DNA of 64,000 nt, taken from contig NZ_JACHXM010000004.1 in the NCBI RefSeq assembly GCF_014192055.1, positions 174,309 to 238,308 of the forward strand. The letters are read 5' to 3'. Below, piece by piece: positions 41,136-48,728 of the stretch. Positions within the stretch are counted from its first letter, which is position 1; every line of letters begins with the position of its first letter. This DNA is from Halomonas organivorans (GTDB lineage: Bacteria > Pseudomonadota > Gammaproteobacteria > Pseudomonadales > Halomonadaceae). Both the position numbers and the translations under genes were made by a program. The notes under the pieces are model-generated. The model saw only the letters and a list, made by a program, of their open reading frames with translations, was not told the origin of the DNA and did no database searches.

Positions 41136-41935
41136 CACAGCAAACCGTGGCCGAGCGCGCCTGGTCGCGCTACACGCCCCAGCAGCGATGGAAACGCTTT
41201 GCCGGCTTCGCCGTGATGGCGCTGGCGGTGGGCTGGTCGCTGGTGTCGATCGACATCATCTGGCCCTGGGTCTGGGACGCCCCGGCACAGATCGGCGACC
41301 TGTTCCGGCGCATGGTGCCGCCGGACTTCAGCGACCTGACGCCGATCTTCTGGGCGCTGGTCGAGACGCTCAACATCGCCACGCTGGCGACCTTCGTGGC
41401 GGTGTTCGCGTCGCTGCCGATCGCCTACATCGCGGCCCAGAACACTACCCCCAATCGCTTCACGCTGTGGCTGGGACGCTTCATCCTGGTCTCCAGCCGC
41501 TCGGTGAACACGCTGATCTGGGCGCTGTTGTTTGTTGCCATCTTCGGGCCGGGCGTGCTGGCGGGGATCATCGCGATCATGTTCCGCTCGCTGGGGTTTC
41601 TCGGCAAGCTGATGGGCGAGGCGATCGAGGAGATCGACCGCCGACCGGTGGAAGCCCTGGAAGCGACCGGCGCCTCGCGCGCCAAGGTGATCCTCTACGC
41701 CATCGTGCCGCAGGTGATGCCGACCTTCTTCGCCGTCAGCATCCTGCGCTGGGACATCAACCTGCGTGAATCCACCGTGCTCGGCCTGGTGGGGGCCGGC
41801 GGGATCGGGGTGATCCTGCAGGGGGCCATCGATACCCTGGCCTGGCCGACCGTCGCCACCGTACTGCTGGCGATCGTCGTGCTGGTGGTAGCGGGGGAGG
41901 CCGTGGCCGCCTGGCTACGCAAGCGGGTGCTGTAG
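41132..41935 (+). CDS. phnE: Phosphonate-type ABC transporter permease (second of two)
   Basis: A GTG start at 41132 overlaps the previous stop. The 267-residue protein is a paralogue of the first permease (FAVFASLPIAYIAAQNT-like region, SRSVNTLIWALLFVAIFGPG, VEALEATGASRAKVILYAI, LGLVGAGGIG; outlines only). Paired PhnE proteins occur in several PhnCDE-type importers. A strong hairpin 17 bases after the stop ends the operon. Confidence 0.93.
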   Translation: MTQQTVAERAWSRYTPQQRWKRFAGFAVMALAVGWSLVSIDIIWPWVWDAPAQIGDLFRRMVPPDFSDLTPIFWALVETLNIATLATFVAVFASLPIAYIAAQNTTPNRFTLWLGRFILVSSRSVNTLIWALLFVAIFGPGVLAGIIAIMFRSLGFLGKLMGEAIEEIDRRPVEALEATGASRAKVILYAIVPQVMPTFFAVSILRWDINLRESTVLGLVGAGGIGVILQGAIDTLAWPTVATVLLAIVVLVVAGEAVAAWLRKRVL

Positions 41936-41951
41936 TGCCGGGTATCGGCGT

Positions 41952-41988
41952 CGACGAGGCCGCCCTTCGGGGCGGCCTCGTTCGTTGG
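41952..41988 (+). terminator. Terminator hairpin, second identical 37-bp copy
   Basis: Exact copy of 36555-36591. It sits between the end of phnDCEE and the convergent dioxygenase gene. Confidence 0.8.
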
Positions 41989-42006
41989 TGGCGCCCGAAA
42001 AGCGCG

Positions 42007-42759
42007 TCAAGCGAAGGCGTAGAGATCCATGCTCAGCACCCCGTGCTCCACGCTGTGGTGGCGCCGCTCGGCCTGTCCGCCGGCGCCCATGGCCACCAGC
42101 AGCGGCTGGAAGTGTTCGGGCGTGGGATGGTTGGCGAGCGCCTGGGGCGCGCGCTGCCAGTCGAGCAGGGCCTCGCGGTCGTCGGCGCTCAGGCGGTCAT
42201 GGACCCAATCGGCGAACTCGTCGACCCAGGCGGGCGTCGGCGCGTCCAGGGCCTGCAGCGAGCGCAGGTCGTGGGTCAGGCTGCCGGAGCCGATCACCAG
42301 CACGTTCTCCTCGCCCTCCCGTTTGCGCAAGAGCGCGGCGAGCCGCTCGCCGAGCGCCGCCAGCTCGGCGTTGGACCAGCCGGTGGGCAGCGACAGCGAG
42401 ACCACCGGCACGTCGGCCTCGGGGTACATCAGCGACAGCGGCACCCAGGCGCCGTGATCCAGGCCGCGTTCCACCGGCACGGCGTTGAGCTCGCGGGCCA
42501 GGCGCTTGGCAAGCTCGGGTTCGCCCGGCGCCGGGTACTGGCACTCGAAGAGCTCGCGGGGAAAGCCGCCGAAGTCGTGGATGGTTTCCGGGCGCTCGCT
42601 GACGCTGACCATCAGGCGGCGGCTGGCCCAGTGGGCCGAGACCACCACCACCGCGGTCGGCCGCAGGGTCCGGCCCAGTTCGCGCAGGAAATCGTGGGCC
42701 GGAGTGCGAGTCAGCGCCAGCATCGGCGAACCGTGGGAGATGAACAGGCTGGGTAACAT
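42007..42759 (-). CDS. ygiD: LigB-type extradiol dioxygenase, YgiD-like (DOPA 4,5-dioxygenase family)
   Basis: A 250-residue class III ring-cleaving dioxygenase homologue. Metal-site histidines are in LFISHGSPM (His9), VVSAHWAS (His43) and GLDHGAWVPL, with a conserved GSGSLTHDLRSL near residue 156 and HHSVEHGVLSMD at the end. Members open catechol-type rings, as in DOPA to betalamic acid, but the physiological substrate in most bacteria is unknown. It follows doxX on the same strand with 70 bases between, which hold a hairpin. Confidence 0.88.
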   Translation of the reverse strand: MLPSLFISHGSPMLALTRTPAHDFLRELGRTLRPTAVVVVSAHWASRRLMVSVSERPETIHDFGGFPRELFECQYPAPGEPELAKRLARELNAVPVERGLDHGAWVPLSLMYPEADVPVVSLSLPTGWSNAELAALGERLAALLRKREGEENVLVIGSGSLTHDLRSLQALDAPTPAWVDEFADWVHDRLSADDREALLDWQRAPQALANHPTPEHFQPLLVAMGAGGQAERRHHSVEHGVLSMDLYAFA

Positions 42760-42797
42760 GATCGCGGTCTCCTGGTCGGGGAAGGGCGGAAGGGGGA

Positions 42798-42823
42798 CGA
42801 CGCCGCCCGGGCGGGCGGCGTCG
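42798..42823 (-). terminator. Hairpin between doxX and the dioxygenase gene
   Basis: CGACGCCGCCCG (42798-42809) pairs with CGGGCGGCGTCG (42812-42823), two bases apart. There is no T-run, so it may attenuate rather than stop transcription from doxX into the dioxygenase gene. Confidence 0.4.
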
Positions 42824-42829
42824 CGGCGC

Positions 42830-43213
42830 TCAGGCGAAGCGGGGATGCAGAATCAGGCGTCCGCCTCCCAGCCCGGCCTGCACCAGCAGGGCGATGGCCC
42901 AGAAGACCGGGTACTCCCAGCCGCCGCCCTCGTTGGTGAACACCCAGCCGTTGCCGGAGTGCACCCAGACGGCGCCGAGCAGCGTCGGGATCAGGGCCAG
43001 GCTGATCCAGCGGGTGTAGACGCCGAGCAGCAGGGCCAGGCCGCCGCCGACCTCGGCGAGGATCGTCAGATAGGCGAACACGGCGGGCAGGCCCAGGGAC
43101 TCGAAATAGCCGACGGTGCCGGGCACGGTGAAGACGAACACCTTGAGCAGGCCGTGGGCCAGGGCGGCGATGCCCAGGGTCAGGCGGAGCAGGGTAATGG
43201 CGTTGTTCTGCAT
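42830..43213 (-). CDS. DoxX-family membrane protein
   Basis: A 127-residue protein (start 43213, MQNNAITLLRLTLG) with four hydrophobic segments and the DoxX pattern ALAHGLLKVFVF, YFESLGLPAVFAYLTILAEVGGG and GNGWVFTNEGGGWEYP (outlines). The family takes part in quinone- or thiol-linked redox processes in the membrane. In proteobacteria it is often next to a ring-cleaving dioxygenase or pirin gene, as here. It is probably co-expressed with the dioxygenase and controlled by the LysR gene upstream. Confidence 0.88.
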   Translation of the reverse strand: MQNNAITLLRLTLGIAALAHGLLKVFVFTVPGTVGYFESLGLPAVFAYLTILAEVGGGLALLLGVYTRWISLALIPTLLGAVWVHSGNGWVFTNEGGGWEYPVFWAIALLVQAGLGGGRLILHPRFA

Positions 43214-43301
43214 GGGACACCTCCAGGGGGTTGTCGTGTCGTCAGGGTGTGGGCGTACTCTAGCCCTGGAGTGGTTCGGGATAATCCCCTTGCATCGCAC
43301 A

Positions 43302-44219
43302 TCACTGTTGCGAAAAAGGCGACAATGGCAGGCCTCGCTCCCAGGCCGGCGGGTCGCCCCATTCCTCGGCCAGGAAGTCGAGGCAACGTGTCACCTTGGC
43401 GGGCAGGAAGCGTCGCGCGGGATAGACGCCGTAGATCCCCAGCACCTCCGGCGTCGCCTCGGGCAGCACGGGCACCAGCCGGCCCTCGCGCAGGCTGTCG
43501 GCGACCAGGAAGCTGGGCTGCTGGACGATCCCCAGGCCGGCCTCGGCGGCCGGCGTCAGGACGTCGCCGTTGTTGCTGTCCAGCGGCCCTGACACCGTCA
43601 GGCGTTTCCCGTCCAGCCACCAGTCGCCGCCCCGCGAGGTGAGGTAGCGCAGGCAGCGGTGATCGGCGAGCTCCGCCACCGAGCGCGGCTCGCCGTGGGC
43701 AGCCAGGTAGTCGGGGGAGGCGCAGAGCACCATCCGGCAGCGCGTCAGGCGTCGGGCCACCAGGCTGGAGTCCGGCAGGGCGCCGATGCGGATCGCCAGG
43801 TCGTAGCCCTCCTCCAGCAGGTCGACGCGCCGGTCGTTGAGGTCCAGGCGGACCTCCAGGTCGGTGTGCTCGGCCATGAAGCGGGCCACCAGGGGCGAGA
43901 GGTAGCGGATGCCGAAGCTCATCGGGCCGTTGAGGCGCAGCCGGCCGCGAACCTCGCAGAGCCCGGCGCCGGCTTCGGCCTCGGCGTCCTGCAGGGCCTG
44001 GAGGATGCCCTGGGCACGCGCCAGGTAGCGTTCCCCGGCCTCTGTCAGGTGAAGGCGTCGGGTGGTGCGCTGGAGCAGGCGCATCTGGAGGTGTTCCTCG
44101 AGCTCCATGACCAGCCGCGAGATCCGCGTCCGCGACAGGTCCAGGGCCTCGGCGGCCCGGGTGTAGCTGCCCAGTTCGGCGACCCGCACGAAGGCGGTCA
44201 TGGCGTCCAGCAGGTTCAT
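43302..44219 (-). CDS. LysR-family transcriptional regulator, CrgA/DhcR-like
   Basis: Start at 44219 (MNLLDAMTAFVRVAELG), giving 305 residues. The winged helix is SYTRAAEALDLSRTRISRLVMELE in outline, then LLQRTTRRLHLTEAG. The effector domain starts with the family phrase GRLRLNGPMSFGIRYL. It is encoded on the same strand as doxX and the LigB gene, 88 bases upstream, so it may control them and be co-transcribed. The ligand is unknown, possibly an aromatic or quinone. Confidence 0.92.
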   Translation of the reverse strand: MNLLDAMTAFVRVAELGSYTRAAEALDLSRTRISRLVMELEEHLQMRLLQRTTRRLHLTEAGERYLARAQGILQALQDAEAEAGAGLCEVRGRLRLNGPMSFGIRYLSPLVARFMAEHTDLEVRLDLNDRRVDLLEEGYDLAIRIGALPDSSLVARRLTRCRMVLCASPDYLAAHGEPRSVAELADHRCLRYLTSRGGDWWLDGKRLTVSGPLDSNNGDVLTPAAEAGLGIVQQPSFLVADSLREGRLVPVLPEATPEVLGIYGVYPARRFLPAKVTRCLDFLAEEWGDPPAWERGLPLSPFSQQ

Positions 44220-44329
44220 GGGCGGGGGCTCCAGGGCGTGGCCGATGTATGGCCATACTCTCACGCCAGTGCGTCCATCACGACAACGCCGCCCGGAGGC
44301 GGCGTCGTGCGAGGGGAGCGCGGGGTGGC

Positions 44330-45403
44330 TCAGTGATCGTGGTCGCCGTGCTCGTGGGCCGCGTCCGGCGCCGCCAGGGCATCGTGGAGCAGTTCGGCGT
44401 TGTGGCGCATCATGCCGAGCCAGTTGCTGGCTTCCCCATCGGAGGCCAGGGCGCCGGAATAGAGGGTGCCGGCGATCGGCAGGCCGGTCTCTTCGGAAAG
44501 CTGCTCGATGATGGCGGGGCTGGTCATGTTCTCCTGGAACAGCGCCTGGACTCCGTGCTTGCGGATCACCTCGATCAGCTCGGCCATGCGCGCCGCACTG
44601 GGCTCGGCCTCGGTGGACAGCCCGACCGGCGACAGGAAGTCGACGCCGTAGGCACGGGAGAAGTGGCTGAAGGACTGGTGGCCGGTGATCACCGCGGTGT
44701 GCTCGGGCAGCTCGTCCATCAGCGTGCGCACCTCGGCGTCCAGGGCGTCGATCCGCGCCTGGTAATCTGCCGCGCGCTCGCGGTAGTCCGCCTCGTGGGC
44801 CGGGTCGGCGGCGATCAGGCCGTCGCGGATGTTGTCGACGTAGAGCTCGCCCAGGCCCAGGTCCAGCCAGGCGTGGGGGTTCAAGCCGCCATGCGCGTGG
44901 TCATGCCCGTGATCGTCGTGCCCATGACCATGGTCGTGGTCGTGATCGTCGTGCCCGTGGTCATCGTGGTCATGATCGTGAGAGTCGTCGTGAGAGCCGC
45001 CGTGGGCATCGTCATGGGCAGGTGCCTCGTGCCCATGATCCTCGCTGGCCGCCTCGCCGAGCGCGGCCTCGATGCCGTCGGTGGCCACCACCGTCGGCCC
45101 CGCGTAGTCGCTGGCCTCGACCAGCCGCGACATCCAGCCCTCGAACTGCAGGCCGTTGAGCACCACCAGGTCGGCCTCGGCCAAGGCCCGGGCGTCGGTG
45201 GGCCGCGGCGTGAAGACGTGGGCGTCGCTGTCGGGGCCGACCAGGGCGGTGACCTCGACGTGGTCGCCGCCGATCTGCTCGACCATGTCGGCGAGCACGC
45301 TGAAGCTGGCGAGCACCTGGACGCGGTCGTCGGCCTGGGCGGCGGGCAGGGTCAGCAGCGCGACGGCGCCGGCGGCGAGGGCGGAAGGCTTGGCGAAGGG
45401 CAT
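44330..45403 (-). CDS. znuA: Zinc ABC transporter substrate-binding protein
   Basis: Start at 45403 (MPFAKPSALAAGAVALL) with GGAG upstream, giving 357 residues. The signal peptide ends PAAQA. Metal-site residues are in GPDSDAHVF, LNPHAWLD, ITGHQSFSHF and FQENMTSP. A very His/Asp-rich loop (about 107-163) precedes the second motif and has some twenty histidines, and a short His tail ends the protein. Both favour zinc over manganese. It is the last gene of the operon, 54 bases after the permease. Confidence 0.94.
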   Translation of the reverse strand: MPFAKPSALAAGAVALLTLPAAQADDRVQVLASFSVLADMVEQIGGDHVEVTALVGPDSDAHVFTPRPTDARALAEADLVVLNGLQFEGWMSRLVEASDYAGPTVVATDGIEAALGEAASEDHGHEAPAHDDAHGGSHDDSHDHDHDDHGHDDHDHDHGHGHDDHGHDHAHGGLNPHAWLDLGLGELYVDNIRDGLIAADPAHEADYRERAADYQARIDALDAEVRTLMDELPEHTAVITGHQSFSHFSRAYGVDFLSPVGLSTEAEPSAARMAELIEVIRKHGVQALFQENMTSPAIIEQLSEETGLPIAGTLYSGALASDGEASNWLGMMRHNAELLHDALAAPDAAHEHGDHDH

Positions 45404-45457
45404 CGGGTCGGGCTCCGTCGGTGGAAACGAGGGTGTAGGAAGCAAGGGAACGCGGCG

Positions 45458-46351
45458 TCAGGACGCAGGGCCTGACGGGTTCAAGGGCGCGGCGCGGCGC
45501 CGGAAGCGGGCGCTCAGGCTGTGCTGGCGGCCGAACAACGCCGAGGCCACGTAGGCCATGCCGGCCAGCAGGATGATCGCCGGGCCCGATGGCAGGCTCA
45601 GGTGGTAGGAGAGCAGCAGGCCGCCGGCGCTGGCGACCAGCGCCACGCCGATGGCGATGACCATCAGCCCTTCCAGGCGGTTGCTCCAGAAGCGCGCGGT
45701 AGTGGCCGGCAGCATCATCAGGCCCACCGCCATCAGGGTGCCCAGCGTCTGGAAGCCGGCGGTGAGGTTGAGCACCACCAGCCCCAGGAAGACGCCGTGC
45801 ACCAGGCCGCCGCGCACGCCCTGGCCGCGCAGGAACAGCGGGTCCAGGCACTCCACCACCAGGGCGCGGAAGATCACCGCCAGGGCGAGCACGATCAGGG
45901 TGGCGATGCCGGCGATCAGCAGCAGCGCGGTGGAGTCCACCGCCAGGATCGAGCCGAACAGCACGTGGGTGAGGTCGACGCTGCTGCCGCCCAGCGACAC
46001 CATCATCACCCCGGCGGCCAGCGAGATCAGGAAGAAGCTGGCCATCGCCGAGTCCTCGCGGTGGCCGGTCATCTGCGAGACGCTACCGGCCAGCACCGCC
46101 ACCAGCAGCCCCGAGAGGATGCCGCCGAGGCTCATCATCGGCAGCGAGAAGCCGGCGAACAGGAAGCCCAGCGCCACGCCGGGCAGGATGGCGTGGGACA
46201 TGGCGTCGCCGATCAGGCTCATGCCGCGCAGCATCAGGAACACGCCCAACGGCGGGGCGGCCAGCGACAGCGCCAGGCCGGCCACCAGGGCGCGCTGCAT
46301 GAAGCCGTAGTCGAAGGGGGCGACGAACCAGGCGTCAAGCAGTGCCAGCAT
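45458..46351 (-). CDS. znuB: Zinc ABC transporter permease (ABC-3 family)
   Basis: A 297-residue membrane protein with about eight hydrophobic segments and the ABC-3 blocks LRGMSLIGDAMSHAILPGVALG (outline, near residue 43), SVSQMTGHREDSAM near 90 and GTLMAVGLMMLPATTARFW near 205. It overlaps the ATPase gene by 17 bases. It moves zinc across the inner membrane for ZnuA. Confidence 0.94.
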   Translation of the reverse strand: MLALLDAWFVAPFDYGFMQRALVAGLALSLAAPPLGVFLMLRGMSLIGDAMSHAILPGVALGFLFAGFSLPMMSLGGILSGLLVAVLAGSVSQMTGHREDSAMASFFLISLAAGVMMVSLGGSSVDLTHVLFGSILAVDSTALLLIAGIATLIVLALAVIFRALVVECLDPLFLRGQGVRGGLVHGVFLGLVVLNLTAGFQTLGTLMAVGLMMLPATTARFWSNRLEGLMVIAIGVALVASAGGLLLSYHLSLPSGPAIILLAGMAYVASALFGRQHSLSARFRRRAAPLNPSGPAS

Positions 46352-47069
46352 GGGAGTCCTCGGGAAAGTCGAAAGGCAGGCGCGGAGCGCGGGTCGCTTG
46401 GCCGGTGTGATGCTCGAGCAGCGCCTCGGGGCTGACCCAGCGGCCGTGGCCGCCGGCCAGCAGCAGCACGTCGTCGGCCAGTCGGGCCAGCTGTTCCATG
46501 TCGTGCAGTACCACGATCAGGGTGGCGCCCTCGCGGGCCATGTCGCGCAGCACCTCCATCAGCACTTCGACGGTCTCGATGTCGACGTTGGCGAAGGGCT
46601 CGTCGAGCAGCAGCAGTTCGGCCTCCTGCATCAGGGTGCGGCCGAGCAGGGCGCGCTGGCGCTGGCCGCCGGAGAGCTCGCCGAGCTGGCGATGGGCCAG
46701 GTGCGAGATGCCCAGGCGCGCCATGATCTCGCGCCCACGCCGGTAGTGCGGGCCGCAGTAGCCCTTGAAGGCGCCGTGGCTGGGCCAGGTGCCGCTCATG
46801 ATCAGCTCTTCCACGCTCATCGGGAAGGTGAGGTCGAGGGCCAGCTGCTGGGGCAGCCAGGCGCAGCGCTCGCGGGGCACCGCGCACTCCACACGGCCGG
46901 CCACCGGCGTCAGCATGCCCATGATGGCCGAGATCAGGGTGCTCTTGCCGGCGCCGTTGGCGCCGATCAGCGCGGTCACCGCGCCGTCCTGGAAGCGGCC
47001 GTCGAGGTGTTCCAGCACCGTCTGGCCGCCGCGGGCGAGCTGCAGGTCGTGGAGCTTGAGGCGGGCCAT
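46335..47069 (-). CDS. znuC: Zinc ABC transporter ATP-binding protein
   Basis: A 244-residue ATPase beginning MARLKLHDLQLARGG. Walker A is GANGAGKST near residue 37, the Q-loop WLPQQLALD is next, the signature is LSGGQRQR near 132, and Walker B is LLLLDEPFANVD near 150. The H-loop is VVLHDMEQ. It resembles ATPases of zinc/manganese ABC systems. Its start overlaps the stop of the 49-residue gene by one base (TGATG), coupling the two. Confidence 0.93.
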   Translation of the reverse strand: MARLKLHDLQLARGGQTVLEHLDGRFQDGAVTALIGANGAGKSTLISAIMGMLTPVAGRVECAVPRERCAWLPQQLALDLTFPMSVEELIMSGTWPSHGAFKGYCGPHYRRGREIMARLGISHLAHRQLGELSGGQRQRALLGRTLMQEAELLLLDEPFANVDIETVEVLMEVLRDMAREGATLIVVLHDMEQLARLADDVLLLAGGHGRWVSPEALLEHHTGQATRAPRLPFDFPEDSHAGTA

Positions 47070-47218
47070 CAGGAGAAGCCTCCCGTCGCCCAGGCCACAG
47101 CCAGCCACAGCGCCACCAGCGGGGCAGCGACCAGCAGCAGCCGGCGCGGTGCCGACAGCGACATCAGCGAAAAATGACAGGGCCCCTCGGGGCGATGGCG
47201 GTGGGGGCGATGCGCCAT
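47069..47218 (-). CDS. 49-residue His-rich single-span membrane protein at the head of the zinc operon
   Basis: ATG 47218 opens a 49-codon frame ending one base into the znuC start codon. The N-terminus MAHRPHRHRPEGPCHFS has four histidines and one cysteine within 15 residues. A single hydrophobic stretch follows (RRLLLVAAPLVALWLAVAW). I know no characterised family for it. Being first after the Zur-like site and coupled to znuC, it may be a small accessory subunit or a zinc-binding leader peptide. It is too short for ordinary gene finders, but its placement and coupling support translation. Confidence 0.65.
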   Translation of the reverse strand: MAHRPHRHRPEGPCHFSLMSLSAPRRLLLVAAPLVALWLAVAWATGGFS

Positions 47219-47246
47219 GGTGAAACGTCTCCGCGAAAGTGGCGTG

Positions 47247-47259
47247 GTTATAACATAAC
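47247..47259. promoter_or_regulatory. Zur-box-like palindrome
   Basis: GTTAT-AAC-ATAAC, a 5-3-5 inverted repeat extended by flanking A/T, lies about 30 bases upstream of the first gene of the zinc operon. It matches the core of gammaproteobacterial Zur sites, so repression under zinc sufficiency is expected. Confidence 0.75.
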
Positions 47260-47301
47260 AATATCGGCGCTCGCCAGCGCCGTGTGGCACCGGCCGCCGG
47301 A

Positions 47302-47961
47302 TCAGTAGCGCAGCACCACGCCCAGCCGCTGCGGGGTGACCAGCCAGGCGACTTCGCCCTCAAGGGTCAGTTCGCCGATCGTCAGCCGCGCGGGCTGGAA
47401 ACGGTTCACCGCCGCCATGGCCTGGCCCGGCTGGGTGCGCAGCTGCAGCTCGCTCACCAGCATGCCGGTGGCGAAGTTGAGCGCGCCGTCGTCGGGGCGA
47501 TCGTCGCCGACGCCGATCGCCAGCCCCGCCGCGGCGTTGACCGCCAGCGACCCCAGGCGGGCCTGCCAGCTACGCCGCTGCCGCTCCTCCTCGGCCACCG
47601 CCTGGATCAGCCGGCGCGCCGCTTCCACGTCGCCGTCGCTGTCCCGGAGCCGTTGATAGGCCGCGGGATGCGGCTGGCGGTCGACCAGCAGCCCGCCCAG
47701 GGCGATGGCCGACTTCAGGGTGCCGACCCGGGCATCGAAGCGGTCGTCCTCGTCGTCGGCCTCGCTGGCCTGCCAGGCGTTCCACGCCAGGCTGCCGGCG
47801 TAGACCCCTGACCAGCCCCACTGCCACAGCTCGGCCTGGCGGGCGCCGCGGGACAAGGCGTCCTCGTAGGCCTGCCACTCGGCCGAGGTCGATTGGGCGA
47901 GCGCCGGCAGGGGCAGGCAGAACAGCAGCGGGGCGAGGCAGTGCAGCAGGCGGCGGGGCAT
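47302..47961 (-). CDS. Exported protein of unknown function
   Basis: A 219-residue protein with a signal peptide (MPRRLLHCLAPLLFCLPLPALA). A region rich in Trp and acidic residues follows (WQWGWSGVYAGSLAWNAWQ, then EADDEDDRFDARVG). The second half suggests short beta strands and ends in an aromatic residue (VLRY), which hints at an outer-membrane or periplasmic protein. I recognise no family. It is transcribed toward the zinc operon but has its own upstream region. Confidence 0.75.
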   Translation of the reverse strand: MPRRLLHCLAPLLFCLPLPALAQSTSAEWQAYEDALSRGARQAELWQWGWSGVYAGSLAWNAWQASEADDEDDRFDARVGTLKSAIALGGLLVDRQPHPAAYQRLRDSDGDVEAARRLIQAVAEEERQRRSWQARLGSLAVNAAAGLAIGVGDDRPDDGALNFATGMLVSELQLRTQPGQAMAAVNRFQPARLTIGELTLEGEVAWLVTPQRLGVVLRY

Positions 47962-48120
47962 CGAGGATCTCCAAAGTCTTCAAGCTCAGGCATCCTAGCA
48001 TTGTGGCGACGCTCGTGGCCGATTCGAGGCGGCGGGCGCGCTGTCGTCAGCGACCTTACCGCGACCCCCTCGGCGCGCTACACTGCCGGCCTTCATCCCA
48101 AGCGTTCGGAAGGAATCGAC

Positions 48121-48672
48121 ATGTCCCGCATGACCCCGCTGCGTTCCCTGCTCGCCGTCTCCCTGGCGACCGGCCTGACCCTGACCGCCGCACCGGCCCT
48201 GGCCACCGGTTCCACCGGGTTCTACCTCGGCGGTGGCGTCGGCCAGATGCACGGCGACAACGACTTCGACGACGAGGCAGAGCTGTGGAAGCTGAGCGCC
48301 GGCTATAACGTCGGCTGGCTGCCCTTCCTCGATCTCGGCGCCGAGCTCGGCTACGTCAACGGCGGCACCCTCGACGGCGAGGTGGACGGCCGCTCGGCGA
48401 CCCTGGACGTGGAAGCGTTCGAGGCCATGGGCGTGGCCGGCCTCAGCTTCGGCCCGCTGGGCGTCTATGCCAAGGCCGGCATGGCCGACTGGGATGTCGA
48501 GCGGCGCGGCGCCGGCCTGAACCGCGATGATTCCGGCACCGACCCGATCTACGGCCTGGGCGCGCGCTTCGAGCTGCTCGACATTACCGGCCGCGTGGAG
48601 GTCGAGCGCATCGACACCGACGAGATCGGCGACATCGACATGGTCAGCGCCGGCGTCGTCTACACCTTCTAG
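48121..48672 (+). CDS. Small outer-membrane beta-barrel protein (OmpA/OmpW-like)
   Basis: Start at 48121 (MSRMTPLRSLLAV) after GGAAGGAA, giving 183 residues. The signal peptide ends ALA. The mature part alternates hydrophobic and polar residues in about eight strands (GFYLGGGVGQMHGD, WKLSAGYNVGWLPFLDLGAELGYV, GLSFGPLGVYAKAGMADWD in outline) and ends GVVYTF with the C-terminal Phe expected for BAM substrates. It probably forms an eight-strand barrel; function unknown. Confidence 0.85.
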   Translation: MSRMTPLRSLLAVSLATGLTLTAAPALATGSTGFYLGGGVGQMHGDNDFDDEAELWKLSAGYNVGWLPFLDLGAELGYVNGGTLDGEVDGRSATLDVEAFEAMGVAGLSFGPLGVYAKAGMADWDVERRGAGLNRDDSGTDPIYGLGARFELLDITGRVEVERIDTDEIGDIDMVSAGVVYTF

Positions 48673-48728
48673 TCGGCTCGACCTCCCTGCCATGGCGCGG
48701 GTGCTACGCTGGAAGCGACTCTCGTGCC

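Noticed and set aside
41952..41988. Insertion-sequence terminal repeat
   Set aside because: Although identical to 36555-36591, the copies are direct, form terminator hairpins at gene ends, and no transposase lies between them.
44278..44310. Hairpin after znuA as a terminator
   Set aside because: The stem is good but has a bulge and no T-run on the minus strand; too weak to list as a feature.
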